This document shows, one piece after another, positions 1 through 6,202 of a DNA stretch of 9,351 nucleotides. The DNA lies in assembly GCA_023299965.1 (NCBI GenBank), contig JALZVN010000412.1:1-9351 (forward strand), read 5' to 3'. The position numbers and the translations under genes were made by a program. Below the pieces are notes generated by a model, which was not told the DNA's origin, ran no database searches, and was given only the letters and a program-made list of their open reading frames with translations. Within the stretch, counting starts at the first letter, position 1; each line of letters begins with the position of its first letter. Source of the DNA: Saprospiraceae bacterium. GTDB lineage: Bacteria > Bacteroidota > Bacteroidia > Chitinophagales > Saprospiraceae.

Positions 1-169
1 GTACGGATTGAGAAATATGTACCTAGGAGTTCCTGTAAAATTAGGAAAGAACGGTATCACAGAAATCCTTAAGTTGAAGTTGAACAAGACGGAAATGAAT
101 GGATTGAAGAAGTCAGCAAAAGCTGTAAAAGGCGTGATGGATACATTCAAAAAAATGAAGATCAAGTAA
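1..169 (+). CDS. mdh: Malate dehydrogenase, C-terminal 55 residues (5' end outside window)
   Basis: Reading from base 2, an open frame of 55 codons ends at TAA 167-169. Its start, YGLRNMYLGVPVKLGKNGIT, matches the C-terminal region of LDH-like malate dehydrogenases, where a conserved block of the form YG-x5-GVP-x-LG-x-GI/V precedes the last strand and the final helix. The family enzyme interconverts malate and oxaloacetate with NAD in the cytoplasm as part of the TCA cycle; the catalytic His/Asp/Arg residues and the Rossmann fold lie outside the window. The final helix (SAKAVKGVMDTFKKMKIK) has the usual SAxAVK pattern but is lysine-rich at its end. A hairpin terminator follows 20 bases after the stop. 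The identification rests on this tail only, so a close LDH/MDH paralogue cannot be fully excluded. Confidence 0.85.
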   Translation, partial: YGLRNMYLGVPVKLGKNGITEILKLKLNKTEMNGLKKSAKAVKGVMDTFKKMKIK

Positions 170-189
170 TCATTTGATTTCGAAAATAT

Positions 190-228
190 AAAGGTCAAGT
201 ACGATGATATTGTGCTTGACCTTTTTTT
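190..228. terminator. Intrinsic terminator between convergent mdh and DUF5916 genes
   Basis: The arm AAAGGTCAAGTAC (190-202) pairs with GTGCTTGACCTTT (212-224), giving 13 pairs with one G-T wobble around a 9-base loop. A run of seven T follows at 222-228, so it is a strong intrinsic terminator for mdh. The same stem read on the minus strand is followed by TATATTTT, so it may also stop the convergent gene whose stop codon lies at 234. Seen directly in the sequence; the bidirectional use is inference. Confidence 0.85.
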
Positions 229-233
229 CGTGC

Positions 234-2435
234 CTAATACCAATAATTAATCTTCAAAGCAACCGCTCTATTGCTAGTAGTGATCTCTGAGCTCATCACA
301 TCATAGTTGTCAATATACACTAAGAAGAGATCTGACTGAGGAGCAAAACGCCACTGCAATCTAGAGTTGATACCCATAAAATCAGACTGGTCTACAAACT
401 GAAACAAAGTAGTCCAAATTAGATTCCTCGAGAAACCAATTTCAATTTTTGACAACAAAGCAGTTATCAATTCTTCTCCATGCGGATCAGGAAAGTTGAA
501 TTTGTTGAACTGATATTCTACACCAAAATTGGCCCAAGGTTGGATACGATAATTCACCCCGGCAGTAAATCGGTTGAGTGTTCCATTATAGAATTCACCC
601 AATTGCGCACTTGCAGAATACTGCAATAGCTTACGGCCATCAGAGTCATAACCTACCTCAAAATTTGTAAAATTATATCTGTCAGAAGGTAAAGGTTCTC
701 CATCACTCACGAATGAAAATGGAAGCAATAATTCAACTTCATTGTTGTTTACACCCACATTTACTTCGCTTGTATTACTAAATCTCAAGAAGTAATTTAG
801 ACTATTATTACGCTCATTGAACGACCAGTCAGGATTGAAGGTGAGTTGATTTTCAAAGCCAATATTGTGCCTTTGTATTTTTCCTTCCTTAGGTCTAATG
901 GTATAATCTGCAGTAGTCAGCCATTGGTTGAATCCTACTCTGATAGAAGTGTCTCTTATCGCATCAAAATTGTCAACTCTCAAATTAAATCCAAGGTCAG
1001 TAAAGTAGTTTTCTTGAACTACCATCATATTGGTCGATGTATTCCAATTTGAATTTTGATACTGACCACCAAGATTGTAAAAGCCTGTCTTTTCATCGAA
1101 TCCATCTTTAAAAGATTGATGTGCACCAGCCCAGATAGAACGCTTGCCATCTGAAGATTTAAATAGCCCCTCGAGGCTCGCATTTTTACTTGAATTTTCT
1201 TTCTGCGGATCAAAATCATCAAAGGCTTGCTGGCTTACAAAAAGCCCTTTGATATTGGACAGTCCAAATTGCTTTTGTGCAGCCACTGCTGTCTGATTTA
1301 AGGCAGGAGAACTTTCACTTTTACCCGTATGCGTATTCATTACACCTACTCGAATATCGTCCGTGACATTGCCCGTAGCCCTCACTCCATATAGAAGAGG
1401 CACCGCTTGACCATTTTCATCGAGACCTATTCGGCGAGAGAAAAATGGGGTCACAGGACCGATTCCAAAGTTTCCAAATATATCACTATTCTCCAGGAAA
1501 AAAGTTCTCTTCTCTGGTAGAAAAATACTAAATCGGGTAAGATTGGTCACCAACTCATCCACCTCGATTTGAGAGAAGTCCGGATTGATCGTGACATCTG
1601 CATTCAAGGTAGAGGTTAAAGCAAATCTCGCATCCAATCCCGCATTGCCATCCAACTCGACATCTTCACCATTGTCCTTATTTACACTTCCTGTTACATA
1701 TGGAATAATATTAAAGTTGCCAGATTTTTTTGTTGGAGGGGCATCCCAAACTAGAGCTCCCGCAAAAGCAGGATTAGGTGGCCAAAATGATTCAGGTACT
1801 GCAGTCCAATTGTGAAATTCATTGATACCTTGAATGCCCCGGACTATATTCATTCCCCATTCCATATTCTTGTCATTGTATCGAAGTATTTTGAAAGGAA
1901 TGGCAATCTCTGCTGTCCAGTACCCATCGTAGACTTTTACTTCTCCTTTCCATTTGTTGTTCCAGTCACTATTGATTCCGGAATTGGGTGCGTATTGCGC
2001 ATCCCATTGCACACCCGCTGCAGATACACCAAACAGAAAGGCATTGGTACGCGTATTCAGTGGGTCAAGTATCATAGCTATCCCGTCGTTATCCCAAAAC
2101 TCATCTCGCTTCAAAGTTTGTATGACGATATCACTACTTTGGACACACTTCGCAGCCATGTATAGATTGTCTTCATCATAGGTAAACTGAACTTCCGTTC
2201 TTGGATCGGCGGCTTCAGCGAAGTAAGGTGTCTTTTGCCAAAAATCTGTTGCGATATTTGCTTGTTGCCAAGTGGACTCATCTAAGACGCCATCGACTGT
2301 AATCACTTCAATCGTTTTATTATTTTCTAAGCGAAAAATATTCTTGAATTCAGCTACATCTGGTTGCGCTTGGGCTAGGGTAGAAACCAGCACCGTCACC
2401 AATAAAAAAAGATATATTTTAGATTTGAATTCCAT
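234..2435 (-). CDS. DUF5916 outer-membrane protein with N-terminal CBM9-like carbohydrate-binding domain
   Basis: Complete 733-residue protein. Residues 1-22 form a signal peptide (FLLVTVLVSTLAQA, likely cut before Q). Residues about 45-235 resemble the CBM9-like domain that starts DUF5916 proteins: VDGVLDESTW at 47-56, a YDEDNLYMA strand and the DEFWDNDGIAMILDP stretch. Residues 282-316 carry the family signature, beginning TINPDFSQIEVDE and followed by LTRFSIFLPEKRTFFLEN, then FFSRRIGL at 331-338. The rest is rich in alternating aromatic and polar strands and ends in NYWY, as expected of an outer-membrane beta-barrel. The length fits the family. It is probably a surface protein that binds a glycan or other polymer, but the substrate of DUF5916 proteins is not something I can name. 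The gene stands alone, convergent with mdh and divergent from the propeller gene. The start ATG at 2433-2435 is set by the signal peptide. Confidence 0.88.
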   Translation of the reverse strand: MEFKSKIYLFLLVTVLVSTLAQAQPDVAEFKNIFRLENNKTIEVITVDGVLDESTWQQANIATDFWQKTPYFAEAADPRTEVQFTYDEDNLYMAAKCVQSSDIVIQTLKRDEFWDNDGIAMILDPLNTRTNAFLFGVSAAGVQWDAQYAPNSGINSDWNNKWKGEVKVYDGYWTAEIAIPFKILRYNDKNMEWGMNIVRGIQGINEFHNWTAVPESFWPPNPAFAGALVWDAPPTKKSGNFNIIPYVTGSVNKDNGEDVELDGNAGLDARFALTSTLNADVTINPDFSQIEVDELVTNLTRFSIFLPEKRTFFLENSDIFGNFGIGPVTPFFSRRIGLDENGQAVPLLYGVRATGNVTDDIRVGVMNTHTGKSESSPALNQTAVAAQKQFGLSNIKGLFVSQQAFDDFDPQKENSSKNASLEGLFKSSDGKRSIWAGAHQSFKDGFDEKTGFYNLGGQYQNSNWNTSTNMMVVQENYFTDLGFNLRVDNFDAIRDTSIRVGFNQWLTTADYTIRPKEGKIQRHNIGFENQLTFNPDWSFNERNNSLNYFLRFSNTSEVNVGVNNNEVELLLPFSFVSDGEPLPSDRYNFTNFEVGYDSDGRKLLQYSASAQLGEFYNGTLNRFTAGVNYRIQPWANFGVEYQFNKFNFPDPHGEELITALLSKIEIGFSRNLIWTTLFQFVDQSDFMGINSRLQWRFAPQSDLFLVYIDNYDVMSSEITTSNRAVALKINYWY

Positions 2436-2473
2436 ATTGAAATGTAGCGTAAATTAAGATTTGTAAATCTTCG

Positions 2474-2481
2474 CAAAATTA
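2474..2481 (-). promoter_or_regulatory. Candidate Bacteroidota -7 box for the DUF5916 gene
   Basis: On the minus strand TAATTTTG (2481 down to 2474) matches the Bacteroidota primary-sigma -7 consensus TAnnTTTG exactly and sits about 39 bases upstream of the ATG. I found no convincing -33 TTG at the usual 19-21 base spacing, and the motif is common in A+T-rich DNA, so this is a weak call. Confidence 0.35.
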
Positions 2482-2586
2482 GACTTTATTGTCCAAAAAT
2501 GGTGATTTTGTTTCACTTTATTGAAAGCTATATATAGATAGGGTGTGCTTACGACAAGTTTCCTAGACGTATGCTTTTTGATTTTT

Positions 2587-2733
2587 TTTGGGCGATCCCT
2601 GACGATCCGCTGCGCTACTGTCAGGACCGTGCTATGCGCCACTACACTTTCGTTTCGGTCCTGCGGCTGCCAAAAAAGTGCAGCCACACGACAGCTTCCT
2701 TCGGTCGCTTGGCTACTATCACTATCGCGGATT
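2587..2733. repeat. G+C-rich intergenic palindromic island (element A)
   Basis: This non-coding block is about 59% G+C by my count over 2591-2730, while the flanks are T-rich and far lower. It contains CCTGAC (2598-2603) pairing with GTCAGG (2620-2625), CAGGACCG (2622-2629) pairing with CGGTCCTG (2656-2663), and GGCTGC (2665-2670) pairing with GCAGCC (2680-2685) around an A-rich loop. The first two stems share bases 2622-2625 and exclude each other. CGATCC is repeated directly at 2593 and 2603, and CTATC occurs twice in 2716-2726. A 5-bp inverted GCGAT/ATCGC lies near the ends (2592-2596 and 2724-2728). The block sits between two divergent genes, upstream of both candidate promoters. It resembles multicopy intergenic repeats I associate with Bacteroidota genomes, but that is recollection and copy number cannot be seen here. 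Confidence 0.6.
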
Positions 2734-2791
2734 TTTGACCCTCAACTCTTGAGTTTTTTCTATTTTTTATTCAATATATTTTTTGGTGATT

Positions 2792-2799
2792 TATTTTTG
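2792..2799 (+). promoter_or_regulatory. Candidate -7 box for the Asp-box/T9SS gene
   Basis: TATTTTTG fits the TAnnTTTG consensus and would give a leader of roughly 120 bases before the ATG at 2924. No clear -33 TTG is correctly spaced upstream, and this segment is very T-rich, so a chance match is quite possible. The leader it implies (about 2806-2923) holds no obvious structure. Confidence 0.25.
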
Positions 2800-2923
2800 T
2801 TACATGGCGCCTGCATACTACAATATAGTTGTTTGCCAATTTTGGTCATTATTCATCTAAATGTCTCTAAGATTATTCAAAAAAGAATCTTACCTTGATT
2901 ACTCAGAAAATCAAACAACAAAA

Positions 2924-5449
2924 ATGAAAACCTACCTATCTATTTTCTCGCTTATTTTGCTATTGACCAGCTGTACACAACCACAGGAAGAAGTCAAAAA
3001 TGTAGAACCCTTACCGGGATCATTTGCTTCCATGCAACAGATGAGCTTTTCAAGAGCGTATCCCAATGATGATATTCCTGCTCATGGATTTTACAAAGGC
3101 TACCAACAGCATCTGTTAATGAAAGGACAGAATGTAGCCAACAGATCTTTAGAAGACGACTGGGAGAGTATAGGTCCCTTCAATATATCAGGTAGGGTAT
3201 TGAGTGTAGGCATCAACCCTCAAGCCGATAGTACGCTATATGCGTGTACAGCGAGTGGAGGTCTTTGGAGGTCGAGAAATTTAGGTCAAGGTGTATCATG
3301 GGAAAAGATAAATACGGGTTTTCCAGTCTCAGGAGTAAGTGATATCGAATTTGCTCCGGAAGATAGTACAGTCATGTTTATTGGTACTGGCGAAGTATAC
3401 AATTATGCATCTACAGGAACGGATGGTGCTTATCGACCTACCAGAGGATCTTATGGTATTGGTATTCTAAAATCTACAGATGGAGGAACGACTTGGCGTA
3501 AAAGTTTAGATTGGACACTGCAAAATGGGAGAGGAGTATGGATGATCAAAATAGACCCTACAAATCCTCAAAATGTATACGCTGCTACTACGGATGGAAT
3601 TTATAAGTCTACCAATCAAGGAGATTCATGGTCTCAAGTGTCAGATGTGATAATGGCTACGGACATAGAGATTCATCCTACTAGACCGAATGAAATATTG
3701 GCCTCCCATGGAAATCTAAATTCTGAAGGAAAGGGAATTTATAAGTCCGTCGATGCTGGACAAAATTGGACAAAAATAGGAGGGGCATTAGTAGAGGATT
3801 TTGGAGGTAAAATACAATTGGCATTTGCACCATCTAATCCAGATGTAGTTTATGCTTCTATTGGTAACACTTTGGGTTTTGATGATGGTGCGACCTGGTT
3901 GTATCGTTCAAGCAATTTTGGTGAGGATTGGACTTTGATCAGTGTTGAAGATTATTCAAGATGGCAAGGTTGGTTTTCGCATGATGTTTCAGTAAATCCA
4001 CAGAATGAAGATGATATCATAGCAATAGGAATTAGTATCTGGAAAAACTTTTCTATTATTGGTAATTTAGTAGAGGTCAGTTTTAATGGTCAAATTTTAG
4101 GCACCGCCCCGATTGGAGAACCAGATGGTCCCCCTAACTATTCCCATTCAGATCATCATTTTGTGCAGCACCATCCTAATATTCCTGGCTTAGTTATTTT
4201 TGGGAATGATGGCGGTGTCTTTCTATCTTTTGATGGTGGAGATAATTTTCAATCTGCAAACGGTGGAATGCAGACTACCCAATTCTATAATGGTTTTTCT
4301 GTAAGTCCTATAGGAGATTTAGCTATGGGCGGATTACAGGATAATAACACTGTTAGATACAATGGAAATGGGGCGTGGACGAAAGTGGTATCCGGGGATG
4401 GATCCTGGTCAGCGATCAACCCTGAAAATACAAATATTGTGTACGGATCGTCACAAAATCTAAGGGTGCGAAAATCGGTAAACAGAGGCAATAATTTTAC
4501 CACTTTGTCTTTCCCCGTAGCCAATGTGCCATTATTTATTGCCCCTTACATTTTGGCACCTTCCAATCCTGATAGAATGTATTTTGGCTCTTCTACTTTA
4601 TTTCGTTCGGACAATGGAGGAGATAATATTGAAGTACTGAGTGATATTGATAATATCATTACTAATCCAATATACGCGATGGAAGTAAGCCCCATAGATG
4701 CTGATGTTTTATACTGTGCTACTGGTCCGTACCCAGTAGATCCATTGCCAGAAGAACCACAAGTTGTGATTACGAGAGATGGTGGACTCACTTTTGAAGT
4801 TGCCCTGACGGACTTACCGAATCGTATTGTCAATGATGTCACAGTAGATCCCAATATTCCCTCCATAGCTTATCTTACATTGAGTGGGTTTGGTTCTGAT
4901 CATCTGTTCAAAACGATTGACTTTGGACGCACCTGGACTTCTATTGATAATGGTTTGCCCGATGTACCAGGAAATGCTATTTTAGTTAACCCTAATAATA
5001 CGGATCAGTTATTTTATGGAAATGACATTAGTGTATACATAAGTAATGATGCCGGCGAGACTTGGGCTACACTTGATGCAGGTCTTCCCAACGCAGCTAT
5101 CGTTATGGATATAAAAATTGCTGCAGAGGATAATAGTATTTGGATTGCGACACATGGCAATGGAATCTATAGAAGAAATTTAGATCAGGTAGAAGTGTCC
5201 ACACAATCTATTGCGCAAATTGAAGATCTAAGTATTTATCCCAATCCTGTCAATTATGTTGTAAACATCAAAACGGAACTCCCAACTGAATCTGTGTCAT
5301 ATGAAATAATAGATCAACTAGGAAGACTGATCCAAAAAGGTCAAATTTTAAACAGTCAAATCGAAGTGCCAAATCTGCCCAATGGACTTTACGTGCTGAA
5401 GGCTTCAGCGAAAAATAAAGTCTTTACGGCTAAGTTCGTTAAAATTTAA
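2924..5449 (+). CDS. Secreted Asp-box (BNR/sialidase-like) beta-propeller protein with T9SS sorting domain
   Basis: 841 residues from ATG 2924. An upstream in-frame ATG at 2861 would add 21 charged residues before the signal peptide, so it is rejected. Residues 1-17 (MKTYLSIFSLILLLTSC) look like a lipoprotein signal with lipobox LTSC and Cys17, followed by acidic TQPQEE. About ten Asp-box motifs (S-x-D-x-G-x-T-W type) follow, for example at 184-191, 229-236, 275-282, 329-336, 435-442, 518-525, 562-569, 617-624, 664-671 and 707-714. GTGE (154-157), GNDGG (427-431), GLQDNNT (470-476) and ATHGNGIYR (742-750) are typical of VPS10/sortilin-like and exo-sialidase-like propellers. Residues about 767-841 form a T9SS type A C-terminal domain (LSIYPNPV, then LPNGLYVL and a basic end). 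The protein is probably exported to or through the outer membrane. I see no sialidase catalytic set (RIP motif, Tyr/Glu pair), so a binding or scaffold role, or peptidase-like partner, is as likely as glycosidase activity. Confidence 0.88.
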   Translation: MKTYLSIFSLILLLTSCTQPQEEVKNVEPLPGSFASMQQMSFSRAYPNDDIPAHGFYKGYQQHLLMKGQNVANRSLEDDWESIGPFNISGRVLSVGINPQADSTLYACTASGGLWRSRNLGQGVSWEKINTGFPVSGVSDIEFAPEDSTVMFIGTGEVYNYASTGTDGAYRPTRGSYGIGILKSTDGGTTWRKSLDWTLQNGRGVWMIKIDPTNPQNVYAATTDGIYKSTNQGDSWSQVSDVIMATDIEIHPTRPNEILASHGNLNSEGKGIYKSVDAGQNWTKIGGALVEDFGGKIQLAFAPSNPDVVYASIGNTLGFDDGATWLYRSSNFGEDWTLISVEDYSRWQGWFSHDVSVNPQNEDDIIAIGISIWKNFSIIGNLVEVSFNGQILGTAPIGEPDGPPNYSHSDHHFVQHHPNIPGLVIFGNDGGVFLSFDGGDNFQSANGGMQTTQFYNGFSVSPIGDLAMGGLQDNNTVRYNGNGAWTKVVSGDGSWSAINPENTNIVYGSSQNLRVRKSVNRGNNFTTLSFPVANVPLFIAPYILAPSNPDRMYFGSSTLFRSDNGGDNIEVLSDIDNIITNPIYAMEVSPIDADVLYCATGPYPVDPLPEEPQVVITRDGGLTFEVALTDLPNRIVNDVTVDPNIPSIAYLTLSGFGSDHLFKTIDFGRTWTSIDNGLPDVPGNAILVNPNNTDQLFYGNDISVYISNDAGETWATLDAGLPNAAIVMDIKIAAEDNSIWIATHGNGIYRRNLDQVEVSTQSIAQIEDLSIYPNPVNYVVNIKTELPTESVSYEIIDQLGRLIQKGQILNSQIEVPNLPNGLYVLKASAKNKVFTAKFVKI

Positions 5450-5590
5450 AAACGCTTTGAAAAGAAAAACGCTACAAGAATGTACAAAAAATATTAGTGA
5501 AAGTTAGCTATTTTAGAGGCGTACAGTTAGTAAATAAAGGATGGAAAGGCAATGATGCATTAATCTTAATTTTGAATACCTACTAGATAA
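5450..5590. other. Intergenic stretch after the propeller gene, no clear terminator
   Basis: No hairpin with a T-run follows the stop at 5447-5449. A 9-base direct repeat AAAAACGCT occurs at 5448-5456 and 5465-5473. A short open frame from 5461 to TAG 5584-5586 has no ATG and no recognisable product. Apart from the candidate -7 box at 5567-5574 I see nothing functional. Confidence 0.4.
5567..5574 (+). promoter_or_regulatory. Candidate -7 box upstream of the 58-codon ORF
   Basis: TAATTTTG matches TAnnTTTG exactly and ends 16 bases before the ATG at 5591. No TTG lies at the expected -33 position; TGG at 5542-5544 is the nearest match. If real, it suggests that the short ORF is or was a separate transcription unit and not a read-through from the propeller gene. 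Confidence 0.3.
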
Positions 5591-5767
5591 ATGGAAAATC
5601 ATCTTTTAATTTTGATATTCATTTTTAGTTTCAATTTGTCTGCGCAATTTGATTTAAAACAGGTTGAAGTAGAGGATGGATATTCTTGGAGAACGCATTT
5701 ACGAGCGGAATTAAACAACTTATATTTTAATTCAGATCCAATTGTAAACTCAAATTTATGTTTATGA
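5591..5767 (+). CDS. Short secreted peptide or 5' remnant of a secreted protein gene
   Basis: A 58-codon ORF runs from ATG 5591 to TGA 5765-5767. Its first 19 residues (MENHLLILIFIFSFNLSAQ) form a clean signal peptide with the NLSAQ end that is very common in exported Bacteroidota proteins; cleavage would be near A18/Q19. The remaining 39 residues include KQVEVEDGYSWRTHLRAEL and end at NSNLCL. I recognise no family. The mature part looks like the beginning of a larger protein and not a finished small one, and no frame after the stop continues as convincing coding sequence: the first 19 codons after the TGA are open but end at TAA, and the G+C-rich island begins about 70 bases on. It could be a truncated pseudogene or a true small secreted peptide. 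A good -7 box lies just upstream. Confidence 0.45.
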   Translation: MENHLLILIFIFSFNLSAQFDLKQVEVEDGYSWRTHLRAELNNLYFNSDPIVNSNLCL

Positions 5768-5837
5768 TCCAACAGTTTATTAATACCATTTGTGTCTAAA
5801 TATGTGCGTAATTTTATAATCTAATTGGTATAACTAG

Positions 5838-5950
5838 TGCCTGATGCGCGATCTCGCTTTTCGCGAGGAGCCTAGAATGGATGAGGGGTGGTAGCGAGCA
5901 CGAAGTAAAGCGGACGACCCGACCCTAAGCGCAGCGCAAGGGGCAGCCCA
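5838..5950. repeat. G+C-rich intergenic palindromic island (element B)
   Basis: This block is about 62% G+C by my count over 5841-5950, inside strongly A+T-rich DNA. It contains a hairpin CTCGC (5853-5857) with GCGAG (5863-5867) around a 5-base loop, the odd palindrome GGGCAGCCC (5941-5949), an imperfect pairing of GGGTGGT (5886-5892) with ACGACCC (5914-5920), and a CCCT/AGGG stem whose loop holds GCGCAGCGC. No reading frame crosses it. It shares only short words with element A, such as AGCGCAGCG (here on the plus strand, in A on the minus strand), so it appears to be a different element. I associate blocks of this style with recurring Bacteroidota intergenic repeats, from memory only. It lies between the short ORF and the dnaK terminator. 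Confidence 0.6.
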
Positions 5951-6030
5951 TAAAACTTATGAATTTTCAATGTGCAATTTTTGACTCTTTTATATCAATT
6001 GTATAGTTCAAGTGGTATTGTAAGATTAAT

Positions 6031-6046
6031 ATGGAATATATTCCAT
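6031..6046. repeat. Perfect 16-bp palindrome ATGGAATATATTCCAT
   Basis: The sequence equals its own reverse complement over 16 bases and the symmetry stops at the next base on each side. It lies in A+T-rich intergenic DNA, 81 bases after element B and 71 bases before the dnaK terminator. It could be a protein-binding site, but no gene start lies nearby that it would obviously control, and A+T-rich palindromes of this size also arise by chance. Confidence 0.4.
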
Positions 6047-6117
6047 TGATTTATTTTTTAATTGAAGACGAAAGAGAAGCGCTTGTCATTGATTAACGCA
6101 AATTGCATTTAAAATTG

Positions 6118-6149
6118 AAAAGGGCCATCTCGTAAGAGACAGCCCTTTT
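6118..6149. terminator. Intrinsic terminator of dnaK, probably bidirectional
   Basis: AAAAGGGC (6118-6125) pairs with GCCCTTTT (6142-6149). Inside, TCTC (6128-6131) pairs with GAGA (6136-6139) around a GTAA loop, with a small symmetric CA/CA internal loop between the two helices. Because the outer stem is A-rich on one side and T-rich on the other, it provides a T-run in both directions. It lies about 50 bases beyond the dnaK stop codon, the right place for ending the dnaK transcript. Confidence 0.8.
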
Positions 6150-6167
6150 CTTATTCTAGAGAGGTGA

Positions 6168-6202
6168 ATTCATAATTCATAATTCACCATTCATAATTCA
6201 AT
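6168..6202. repeat. Five heptamer tandem repeat (ATTCATA) abutting the dnaK stop codon
   Basis: Five consecutive 7-base units read ATTCATA, ATTCATA, ATTCACC, ATTCATA, ATTCAAT; the last base of the fifth unit is the first base (6202) of the TTA that is the dnaK stop on the minus strand. The flank and third unit also form an 8-bp inverted repeat, GGTGAATT (6163-6170) with AATTCACC (6181-6188). The array lies in the dnaK 3' untranslated region between the stop and the terminator. Short A+T-rich tandem arrays like this tend to vary in copy number between strains. Confidence 0.7.

Noticed and set aside
2454..2687. Minus-strand 77-codon ORF reading through G+C-rich island A
   Set aside because: It exists because the island lacks stops in that frame. 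The product has no family resemblance, no signal peptide, and its sequence is dictated by the palindromes.
2741..2759. CTCAA-CTC-TTGAG hairpin followed by six T, a possible plus-strand terminator
   Set aside because: The stem is only five pairs and no plus-strand gene ends upstream, so it is more likely chance or part of the edge of island A.
2545..2898. Plus-strand 117-codon ORF across the same island
   Set aside because: Cysteine- and phenylalanine-rich translation of T-rich and palindromic DNA; it overlaps the candidate leader and start of the propeller gene and has no coding character.
2861..2923. Upstream ATG extending the propeller protein by 21 residues
   Set aside because: The extension is charged and would bury the signal peptide. 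The ATG at 2924 directly precedes MKTYLSIFSLILLLTSC and has the A-rich leader usual in Bacteroidota.
4285..4866. Two minus-strand ORFs inside the propeller gene
   Set aside because: They are antisense shadows of repeated Asp-box coding sequence with no independent start signals.
6031..6096. 21-codon ORF beginning in the 16-bp palindrome
   Set aside because: Too short, no ribosome-binding context and no recognisable product; the ATG is simply the palindrome end.
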